Shown in pieces: positions 58,097-64,000 of a stretch of 64,000 bases of DNA. Each line of letters starts with the position of its first letter. Position 1 is the stretch's first letter. This DNA is from Pontibacter litorisediminis (GTDB lineage Bacteria > Bacteroidota > Bacteroidia > Cytophagales > Hymenobacteraceae), in contig NZ_JARDUA010000004.1 in assembly GCF_029360645.1 (NCBI RefSeq), positions 1-64,000 on the forward strand, read 5' to 3'. A program made the position numbers and the translations under genes. A model generated the notes under the pieces. That model was given only the letters and a program-made list of their open reading frames with translations. It made no database searches and was not told the DNA's origin.

Positions 58097-59932
58097 ATGT
58101 GTGGAATTGTAGCTTACGTTGGGCATCGGGAAGCGAGCCCAATCATTATTAAAGGCCTGAAAAGGCTAGAGTACCGCGGATACGACAGCGCGGGCATTGC
58201 GCTGATGAACGGCGACCTGAACGTTTACAAGAAAAAAGGCAAAGTGGCAGAACTGGAGGCCTATATTGGCTCCCTGGACACGCACGGCAACATCGGCATG
58301 GGCCACACCCGCTGGGCCACGCACGGTGAGCCGAACGATGTGAACGCGCACCCGCATTATTCTACCTCCCGTAACATTGCCATCATCCATAATGGCATCA
58401 TTGAGAACTATGCCTCACTCAAGAAGCTCCTGATCGAGAAAGGCCATACGTTCCAGTCAGACACAGACTCGGAGGTATTTATCAATTTGATCGAGGACAT
58501 CCGCACCAACAACAACTGCACCCTGCCGGAGGCGGTTCGCTTGGCCATGCACGAGGTGGTGGGTGCCTACGCGATTGTGGTGTTGGCCCAAGATAGCCCC
58601 AACCAGCTGATCGCGGCGCGTAAAGGCAGCCCGCTGGTAGTGGGCATCGGCAAGGGAGAGTACTTCCTGGCCTCAGACGCCACACCGATCATTGAGTACA
58701 CCAATGAGGTAGTGTATTTGAACGACTACGAGCTGGCCATCATCAACAACGGTGAACTGGACATCCGCACCAAAGAGGACGTGAAGCAGACGCCGTACGT
58801 GCAGACGCTGGAGATGGAGCTGGAGTCTATCGAGAAGGGCGGGTATGAGCACTTCATGCTCAAGGAGATCTTCGAGCAGCCACGCTCTATCCTGGACAGC
58901 ATGCGCGGCCGCATGATTGCCGAAAGCGACCACCTGATGATGTCGGGCATCCGCGAGTTCGAGAACAAGTTCGTGAACGCCAACCGCATCATTATTGTGG
59001 CCTGCGGCACCTCGTGGCATGCCGGCCTGGTGGCCGAGTACCTGATCGAGGACCTGGCGCGCATACCGGTGGAGGTAGAGTATGCCTCTGAGTTCCGTTA
59101 CCGCAACCCGATCATCAACGAGAAGGACATCGTGATCGCCATTTCCCAGTCTGGTGAGACGGCGGACACATTGGCGGCTATCGAACTGGCAAAATCCAAA
59201 GGCGCCACGATCTTCGGCATCTGCAACGTGGTGGGCTCTTCTATTGCCCGTGCTACAGATGCCGGCGCCTATACGCACGCCGGGCCTGAGATTGGCGTGG
59301 CCAGCACCAAGGCCTTTACCGCGCAGGTAACGGTACTCACGCTGATCGCCATGATTATCGGCAGCAAGCGCGGCGCCCTGGAAACGACCAAGCTGCGGGA
59401 ACTGATGGTAGAGCTTGAGACAATACCAAGCAAGGTAGAGGAGGCCCTGAAGCTGAACGACCAGATCGTGCAGATTGCGGAGCAGTACAAGGACGCGCCT
59501 AACTGTATTTACCTGGGCCGTGGCTACAACTTCCCGGTTGCCCTGGAAGGAGCCCTGAAGCTGAAGGAAATCTCTTACATCCATGCCGAAGGCTACCCTG
59601 CCGCAGAGATGAAGCACGGCCCGATCGCGCTGATCGACGAGCAGATGCCGGTGGTGGTGATTGCCACAAAGGACAGCTCGTATGAGAAAATCGTGTCGAA
59701 CGTGCAGGAGGTGAAGGCCCGTAAAGGTAAGGTAATCGCGATCGTGACAGAGGGCGACACTACCATTCCGGCCATGGCAGACCACGTGATCGAGATTCCG
59801 GAGACAAGTGAGCACCTGGTGCCGCTGCTATCCGTTGTCCCGCTGCAGTTGCTGTCTTACCACATTGCTGTGATGCGCGGCTGCAATGTAGACCAGCCCC
59901 GCAATTTGGCTAAGTCTGTTACCGTGGAATAG
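58097..59932 (+). CDS. glmS: Glutamine-fructose-6-phosphate aminotransferase (isomerizing)
   Basis: Makes glucosamine-6-phosphate from fructose-6-phosphate and glutamine, the entry to UDP-GlcNAc for peptidoglycan and LPS. 611 residues. The N-terminal Ntn glutaminase starts MCGIVAYVGHREA, so Cys2 becomes the catalytic N-terminus; the segment GHTRWATHGEPND is typical. Two SIS domains follow (about 290-430 and 460-600) with ACGTSWHAGLVAEY, ISQSGETADTLAAIE, and the C-terminal NLAKSVTVE. Single gene between two terminators. Confidence 0.97.
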   Translation: MCGIVAYVGHREASPIIIKGLKRLEYRGYDSAGIALMNGDLNVYKKKGKVAELEAYIGSLDTHGNIGMGHTRWATHGEPNDVNAHPHYSTSRNIAIIHNGIIENYASLKKLLIEKGHTFQSDTDSEVFINLIEDIRTNNNCTLPEAVRLAMHEVVGAYAIVVLAQDSPNQLIAARKGSPLVVGIGKGEYFLASDATPIIEYTNEVVYLNDYELAIINNGELDIRTKEDVKQTPYVQTLEMELESIEKGGYEHFMLKEIFEQPRSILDSMRGRMIAESDHLMMSGIREFENKFVNANRIIIVACGTSWHAGLVAEYLIEDLARIPVEVEYASEFRYRNPIINEKDIVIAISQSGETADTLAAIELAKSKGATIFGICNVVGSSIARATDAGAYTHAGPEIGVASTKAFTAQVTVLTLIAMIIGSKRGALETTKLRELMVELETIPSKVEEALKLNDQIVQIAEQYKDAPNCIYLGRGYNFPVALEGALKLKEISYIHAEGYPAAEMKHGPIALIDEQMPVVVIATKDSSYEKIVSNVQEVKARKGKVIAIVTEGDTTIPAMADHVIEIPETSEHLVPLLSVVPLQLLSYHIAVMRGCNVDQPRNLAKSVTVE

Positions 59933-59953
59933 TCCGCAGTAAGTATAAAATAG

Positions 59954-59982
59954 AAAAGGGAGCTGTTATGGCTCCCTTTTTT
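59954..59982 (+). terminator. Terminator after glmS
   Basis: AAAAGGGAGC pairs with GCTCCCTTTT (10 bp), with an extended T run. It also faces the convergent gene at 59995. Confidence 0.88.
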
Positions 59983-59994
59983 AATATAGCTGTT

Positions 59995-60621
59995 TTAGTT
60001 TCGGTGATAAGTCAGCGAATCGAGGAACAACTGAATTACCTTGTTGTCCTGATGGTCGCTGCCGGTGTTAAGCATCGTGATAAAGATTATACCCTCGCTC
60101 TCGCCGCCCAGCGCCGCCACCGTGTACCGCTGCACCTCGCTGCCTAGCTTCAGTTCCACTGTTTTCCCTTTCGCCTGCTGCCCCGACTTTAGCTTCTGCT
60201 CGAAGGGCTGCTCTGTTACACTATAGCCGAAGCTTGCCTCCTCGTTTGTCACTTCCTTCAGCATCAGGTCCACCAGGCTTGAGGGGTTAATGGACTTGTA
60301 CTTCTGCACCAGCACCCCGTTTCCGTTGGCCGTCAGCAGCGTCATTTGCTCCAGATCCGGATCGGGGGAGGTGAAGGCAGGGTGCAGTTCCTTGGGGTAC
60401 TGTAATGAAATCCAGTCGTCCTGATAGGTGAGCACATCTTTCTGCTGCACGGCCACCGTCACCTCCTTGCCATTGGCGAGTTTCATTTTATACTCTTTGC
60501 CCAGGGTGATATCCTGGGTTTTGCCGTTGATGGTGATCTGGTAGTTGGCGGCCTCGTTAGCTTGTGCCATGGCTCCGGCACCTGCCATACTTAAGAGCAG
60601 TGCGAGTAAAGTTGTTCTCAT
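59995..60621 (-). CDS. Secreted protein of unknown function
   Basis: 208 residues with a signal peptide (1-20, MRTTLLALLLSMAGAGAMAQ). The mature part looks like a small two-domain beta-rich protein: YQITINGKTQDITLGKEYKMKLANGKEVTVAVQQKD, then DWISLQYPKELHPAFTSPDPDLEQMTLLTANG and a C-terminal EGIIFITMLNTGSDHQDNKVIQLFLDSLTY. No cysteine and no recognised catalytic motif. I do not recognise the family. Monocistronic. Confidence 0.7.
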   Translation of the reverse strand: MRTTLLALLLSMAGAGAMAQANEAANYQITINGKTQDITLGKEYKMKLANGKEVTVAVQQKDVLTYQDDWISLQYPKELHPAFTSPDPDLEQMTLLTANGNGVLVQKYKSINPSSLVDLMLKEVTNEEASFGYSVTEQPFEQKLKSGQQAKGKTVELKLGSEVQRYTVAALGGESEGIIFITMLNTGSDHQDNKVIQLFLDSLTYHRN

Positions 60622-60869
60622 TTGTTTTCAGTAAAAGGTACACTTGCTGCTCAAGATAGGGAAAGCGGCATCAATATAGAAGTATAGTGATCTAAAAATA
60701 AAGGGCAGTTCATAGTGGATCTATGAGGTATCCTGTACAGCTATTCAGGTATACTATGCTTTTCCGGAGGCACAAGCGGGGCAGGCTTGCAGCCCGTAGC
60801 TTGCTGTACGCTCAGCTTTACAATCTAAGTGGCTTGAGGAACCATACTTGCTTCTGCTATACTTCTGTA

Positions 60870-61210
60870 GGCGTTTTTCCCGCAGCTTGGCACGAGCTAT
60901 CTTTTATAGCGACTGCTGATCCTCAGCCTTACAAGCCTATCGTTGCATCTCCTGCTTGGCTCCCTCCAGGTCGGGAGGCCTCGTCCTGGGGGTAGGGGCC
61001 CTCGATAAGGGCATCGCGCTGTCTACATTTCCTTTGCTGTCGCAATGCCTTCGGCACCGGAAATCTAGAAGGCGCTCTTTTTCGAGGGCCCCTACCCCCA
61101 CCCAAGGACTGGGAAATATTTCGATAGCTTAGGCTGACGGAGCTTGAATAGAGCTCTCCTCCTTAGCCAAGGAGGGGCAGGTGTGGTTGGACCCGGTGCA
61201 GCTGAATTCT
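60870..61210 (+). repeat. Modular intergenic repeat, copy R3
   Basis: Blocks in the order of R1/R2: GCTGATCCTCAGCCTTACAAGC near 60915, GGGGTAGGGGCCCTCGATAA at 60988-61020 with GGGCATCGCGCT, GGCACCGGAAATCTAGAAGG near 61046, ACCCAAGGACTGGG, GATAGCTTAGGCTGACGGAG, AAGGAGGGGCAGGTGTGGTT. It differs by a 22-nt insertion after GGCGCTC that is the reverse complement of its own GGGGTAGGGGCCC block. Confidence 0.8.
60988..61099. repeat. 18-nt perfect inverted repeat inside R3
   Basis: 60988-61005 (GGGGGTAGGGGCCCTCGA) and 61082-61099 are exact reverse complements, 76 nt apart. The second arm is the block inserted relative to R1 and R2. Confidence 0.85.
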
Positions 61211-61318
61211 CTCCCCTGCTTTTAGGAGAGGGCCGGGGTGGGATGACTTCCTCTCCTAAGAGGGGTTAGGGGTAGGCTTTCACTAGGCCAGAGTAAATGT
61301 CAGCCTCCAAAGTATACC

Positions 61319-61996
61319 TTAAAAGCTCCCGCCTTTCAGGTACTTTGTTTTTAGGAGCGGGCAGATCTTGTAACGCTCTTCTTTGGTATCCTCATATACT
61401 GCCTGCAGCACCTCGTACACGTTTTTCACGCCGATTTGGTTAGCCCACTCAAAAGGTCCTTTCGGGTAGTTGGTACCGAGCTTCATGCCCAGGTCAATAT
61501 CGTGTATCCCTGCTGTTTTCTCCTGTAGGGTATAGCATGCCTCATTGATGATCATGCATAGAAGGCGTGGCGTTACCATGCCTACACGGTCATCCACCAG
61601 CAGGTACTCTGTGCCCAGGGCCTGGCATACTTCGTCCAGTTGCGCCTGGCAGCCTTCGTGCAGCACGCTCACCTCCAGCACCGGGCGGTTGAACAGCGTA
61701 GGCAGTCCGTTAAATCCGATCAGCGTGCAAGGCTGCTCCAGCTCTGCCTGGCTTGCCAGCGCGGCCAGCTGCACCGTGGCGGCATTGCAGAAAACCACCT
61801 GCCCCGGCGCGTACATGGCCAGGCGCTCCGGCTGCTCGTGCAGCAGGAAGTCGAACACCACGTCTGTGGGTTTCAGCTGCTCATCTACCAGGGTATGGCT
61901 GTGCAGGAAAGTATAACTTACGCCTTCCCGCTCCTCCTGAAACTTTTGCTTAAACTCCACGGCCATTTCCGGGCCAGACAAAACAACAATGCGCAT
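61319..61996 (-). CDS. 3-hydroxyacyl-CoA dehydrogenase C-terminal-domain protein
   Basis: 225 residues from ATG 61996 (MRIVVLSGPEM); the open frame to 62053 would overlap ridA and is not used. The C-terminal part matches the 3HCDH C-terminal domain (VDDRVGMVTPRLLCMIINEACYTLQEKTAGIHDIDLGMKLGTNYPKGPFEWANQIG). The N-terminal half replaces the NAD-binding Rossmann domain with a shorter segment lacking GxGxxG, although DVVFDFLLHEQPERL and VVFCNAAT echo its second half. It may have lost NAD binding or use another cofactor. It diverges from ridA with 48 nt between start codons. Enzyme activity is uncertain. Confidence 0.75.
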   Translation of the reverse strand: MRIVVLSGPEMAVEFKQKFQEEREGVSYTFLHSHTLVDEQLKPTDVVFDFLLHEQPERLAMYAPGQVVFCNAATVQLAALASQAELEQPCTLIGFNGLPTLFNRPVLEVSVLHEGCQAQLDEVCQALGTEYLLVDDRVGMVTPRLLCMIINEACYTLQEKTAGIHDIDLGMKLGTNYPKGPFEWANQIGVKNVYEVLQAVYEDTKEERYKICPLLKTKYLKGGSF

Positions 61997-62004
61997 ATTT
62001 TCTG

Positions 62005-62012
62005 TACTTTTG
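62005..62012 (+). promoter_or_regulatory. -7 box of ridA
   Basis: TACTTTTG (TAnnTTTG), 32 nt before the ridA ATG. -33 element not evident. Confidence 0.5.
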
Positions 62013-62044
62013 ATAGTAAAGATACAAACTAAAACCAAACCTCT

Positions 62045-62425
62045 ATGGCACATACCATCATCAACTCTGCCAAGGCTCCTGCTCCTATCGGGCCTTACAG
62101 CCAGGCAACTATGGCTAACGGCATCCTTTATGTTTCAGGCCAAATCCCATTGAACCAGGAAACTGGCGAACTGGTGAGCAGCAGCATCGAAGAAGAAACA
62201 CACATGGTGATGAAAAACCTGCAGTTTATACTTTCAGAAGCAGGCATGGACTTCAGCAACGTAGTAAAGTGCTCTATTTTCGTGAAAGACCTGAACAACT
62301 TCGGCAAGATCAACGAGACCTACGGCAGCTACTTCACCAGCAACCCACCTGCCCGCGAAACCGTGGAGGTGAGCCGCCTGCCCAAGGATGTGAACGTGGA
62401 GATTTCGTGTATTGCAGTAAAATAG
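62045..62425 (+). CDS. ridA: RidA family enamine/imine deaminase
   Basis: Hydrolyses reactive enamines/imines such as 2-aminoacrylate that PLP enzymes release. 126 residues. INSAKAPAPIGPYSQATMANG and YVSGQIPLN open the fold; R104 in NPPARETVEVSRLPKDVNVEIS is the carboxylate-binding arginine and E119 the acid. The PLP trans-sulfuration enzyme encoded at 32833-34140 is the kind of enzyme that produces its substrate. Divergent from the 3HCDH-like gene. Confidence 0.95.
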   Translation: MAHTIINSAKAPAPIGPYSQATMANGILYVSGQIPLNQETGELVSSSIEEETHMVMKNLQFILSEAGMDFSNVVKCSIFVKDLNNFGKINETYGSYFTSNPPARETVEVSRLPKDVNVEISCIAVK

Positions 62426-62569
62426 CTTCGTGAGACGAAGGGTTTCTGACAAAAGACAGGGTTGGCAAGTATAGCTTCTCTGTCTTTTGTGTTTTTATAC
62501 TTTCTCCAACCGGCGCTGTGCCTAACCACCCCTGCCCCTTCTTGTCTTTTTCGAGGGCCCCTACCCCCA

Positions 62570-62640
62570 GGAGGGGAGCCTGTCATTGCTGATGCTAAAG
62601 TATAAGTTTCATAGCTGCTGGAGGAGCATCAGCAGAAGCA
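62570..62640 (+). repeat. 71-nt intergenic module, second copy
   Basis: Gap-free partner of 41893-41963, 60 of 71 identical. Flanked on the left by the TCGAGGGCCCCTACCCCC block. Confidence 0.75.
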
Positions 62641-62689
62641 TAAACCCACCCCTGACCCTTCCACGGAGGGGAATCAGCAGGCAACTATC

Positions 62690-63020
62690 ACCCCCTCTTC
62701 GAAGAGGAACTTTGGTTCACGTTGCTAAGCCGAGGCTATCTGAAGCTGATACCAGTCTTTGGGTTGAGCGCCTATGCGAGTTTTTCCGGTGACGAGCGAC
62801 AGCGAGGCAGCCCGAGGCACGAGGGCAGGAAAAGCTCCCAGCGCGATGCCCGAAGACGAGCCCTCTCGGGCTGGAGAGCAGAAAGCCAGAGATGAAACAA
62901 GCAGTTTGTAAGGCTGTGGATCAGCAGCAGCTAGTAAGGGAAGCTTGTGTCCAGTGGCAGAAAGCAGCAGCTAATAGCGGCACAAGCGGACGCTTGCGCC
63001 AGGGAAAGCTAATATTTTTG
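62690..63020 (-). repeat. Modular intergenic repeat, copy R4 (inverted)
   Basis: Read on the minus strand it follows R1: CTGGCGCAAGCGTCCGCTTG (62983-63002), TCCACAGCCTTACAAAC, GCTTTCTGCTCTCCAGCCCG, GGGCATCGCGCTGGGAGC, CACCGGAAAAACTCG, GGCGCTCAACCCAAAGACTG. The GGGGTAGGGGCCCTCGATAA block present in R1-R3 is cleanly missing between TCGTCTT and GGGCATCGCGCT. Confidence 0.8.
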
Positions 63021-63067
63021 CCTTGAAGCCTTACAGCAAGGCTGGCGACATTCACTCCTTTTACCCC

Positions 63068-64000
63068 TCAAATATTCGCTCCTTTGGCGGCATCACTTTC
63101 GCTGGTCGGCTCCTCCTCCGGCTCACCGTATACGTCGCGCTCGTGCTTGCCGGGCTCGGCGTTTACAGCAGAGTTGCCCACCTCCACCTCCTTCCGTATC
63201 ACCCGCACCGCATACTCTGCCGGGTAAATGTTATGGCCATACTTGCGCGAGTACACAAACGTGAAAACGGCCCCGAAAAAGATAATCTGTGAGGTAAAAA
63301 ACACCCAGGTAAGTATAATCACCACCGAGCCTGCCGCGCCGTAAACGGAGGCCATGTCGTTTTTGCCGAGGTAAAACCCGATCAGGCCCCGGAACAGCAC
63401 AAACAGCAGCGAGGTTACCAGGGCCCCCACCGTCACGTCGCGCCACTTGATCTTAGCATCCGGCAAGAATTTATAGATACAGGCAAACAGGAACGACATC
63501 AGCAGAAAGGCCGACAAAAAATTAGCCGCGTGCAGCACATACACGATCCAACCTGCAAAGCGCGCCGTCAGAAAATCACCGATAGCCACCAGTATGGTGT
63601 TGGCCAGCAGCGAGAGCAGCAGCACAATGGCAATAGTCAGGATCATTCCAAAGGAGAGCACGCGGTCTAGCACCAGCTTCACGTAGCCGCGCTTGGGCAC
63701 CGGCTTTACGTGCCATATCTCGTTTAGGGAGTCTTGCAGGGAGATGAAAACCCCTGTGGCGGCAATAAATAAGGCACTGACGCCAACAATGGCAGCCAAG
63801 TTAAAATCGCCGAACTCGTTCACGTTCTCCACCATCTTCTGCACTGAGTAGGCCCCTTCCGTACCAATCAGCTCCTTGATGCGGTAGTATACCTCCCCCG
63901 ACACGGCCTGCTCGCCGAAAAAATAGCCCGCTGCGCTGATGATGATAATGAGCATGGGTGGCAGTGCAAAGATGGTGTAGTACGCCAGCGCAGCCCCTTT
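63068..64000 (-). CDS. YihY/BrkB-type membrane protein (5' end beyond window)
   Basis: The frame stays open to the window edge. The residues upstream of the first ATG (63955) read KGAALAYYTIFALPP, the conserved YihY motif AxAYYxxFALPP, so the gene starts beyond 64000 and is partial here (at least 310 residues). About five to six membrane helices are visible, with LFIAATGVFISLQDSLNEIW and the GYLxLVLDR-like segment of the family. The C-terminus is a charged, Glu-rich cytoplasmic tail (EPEEEPTSESDAAKGANI). YihY proteins were once called RNase BN in error; their function is unresolved. Confidence 0.88.
   Translation of the reverse strand, partial: KGAALAYYTIFALPPMLIIIISAAGYFFGEQAVSGEVYYRIKELIGTEGAYSVQKMVENVNEFGDFNLAAIVGVSALFIAATGVFISLQDSLNEIWHVKPVPKRGYVKLVLDRVLSFGMILTIAIVLLLSLLANTILVAIGDFLTARFAGWIVYVLHAANFLSAFLLMSFLFACIYKFLPDAKIKWRDVTVGALVTSLLFVLFRGLIGFYLGKNDMASVYGAAGSVVIILTWVFFTSQIIFFGAVFTFVYSRKYGHNIYPAEYAVRVIRKEVEVGNSAVNAEPGKHERDVYGEPEEEPTSESDAAKGANI

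Larger units (their letters stand above)
60622..61318. other. Gene-free gap with repeat copy R3
   Basis: 697 nt without a credible gene. Holds repeat copy R3 with an 18-nt perfect inverted repeat inside, and after it two GGAGGGG/CTCCCC-type segments (61205-61275) of the sort common in Bacteroidota intergenic repeats. Confidence 0.65.
62426..63067. other. Gene-free gap with rearranged repeat copy R4
   Basis: 642 nt without a credible gene. In order it contains the reverse complement of the AGGGGTGGTT block (about 62520-62545), the TCGAGGGCCCCTACCCCC block (62551-62568), the 71-nt module shared with 41893-41963, and the reverse complement of the main repeat (62690-63020). Confidence 0.65.

Noticed and set aside
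58673-59815. 380-codon frame antisense to glmS
   Set aside because: Antisense shadow with His/Leu/Arg bias and no motif; glmS is certain.
60723-60995. 90-codon open frame in repeat R3
   Set aside because: No protein-like composition, and it ends inside the repeat block.
1-64000. TATACTT as an extended promoter element (resembles TAnnTTTG)
   Set aside because: Most copies lie inside genes or after stops, in both orientations, and the spacing TATACTTTG does not fit TAnnTTTG exactly; promoter function cannot explain the bulk.

Overview
The window reads as one chromosomal segment of a Bacteroidota bacterium, most likely Cytophagales of the Hymenobacteraceae / Pontibacter type. The evidence is lineage-typical families (DUF1573, DUF4293, DUF4476, a long NusB, a PorE-like OmpA lipoprotein, bacterial geranylgeranylglyceryl phosphate synthase), gene orders such as DUF1573-yajC-ybbR-coaE and panC-panD-flippase-rfaE2, and promoters of the TTG-N19/21-TAnnTTTG kind. 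The genus is inference. No phage, plasmid, transposase or CRISPR array is visible; the content is mostly housekeeping.

Layout. 0.5-4.6 kb: phospholipid genes (psd, cdsA), a glutamate dehydrogenase and a CPBP protease on the minus strand. 4.6-16.7 kb: dusB, a DMT transporter, an NhaC antiporter, a GNAT protein, an orphan histidine kinase diverging from hemA, an ArsR regulator, anmK, a second Glu/Leu/Phe/Val dehydrogenase and an MscS channel. 17-26.6 kb: an AsmA protein, a tandem duplication of tRNA-Val, and a minus-strand run coaE-ybbR-yajC-DUF1573-idh-ytxH-nusB followed by leucine dehydrogenase. 26.7-32.1 kb: two ABC exporters, an XRE-like regulator and a TetR/GyrI-like/ABC unit. 32.8-44.5 kb: a PLP sulfur-amino-acid enzyme, truA, a GAF protein, a thiolase, purM, several envelope proteins and the PorE-like lipoprotein. 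44.5-51.8 kb: an Fe-S oxidoreductase pair, tRNA-Phe, a TlpA thioredoxin with a 37-residue membrane peptide, a DnaJ-TPR protein, a three-gene unit ending in GGGP synthase, and an AraC regulator. 52-64 kb: acyl-CoA dehydrogenase, the pan/rfaE2 operon, a one-domain glycogen synthase, glmS, a 3-hydroxyacyl-CoA dehydrogenase-like protein, ridA and a YihY protein cut by the window edge.

The least explained signals are not genes. First, the heptamer TATACTT/AAGTATA occurs roughly 90-100 times by hand count (about five expected), in coding and non-coding DNA, in all reading frames, inside terminator loops and as inverted pairs; it behaves like a genome-wide iterated word comparable to DNA-uptake or HIP1-type motifs. 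Second, four long gene-free gaps (near 32.4, 37.8, 61.0 and 62.8 kb) carry degenerate copies of one modular repeat about 350-400 nt long, within which a block of about 20 nt has been deleted, duplicated and inverted between copies; a further 71-nt module joins the gaps at 41.9 and 62.6 kb. Third, a 35-nt perfect inverted repeat at 133-356 encloses a MITE-sized segment.

All calls come from reading sequence and supplied translations; no database search was run, and residue positions are counted by hand.
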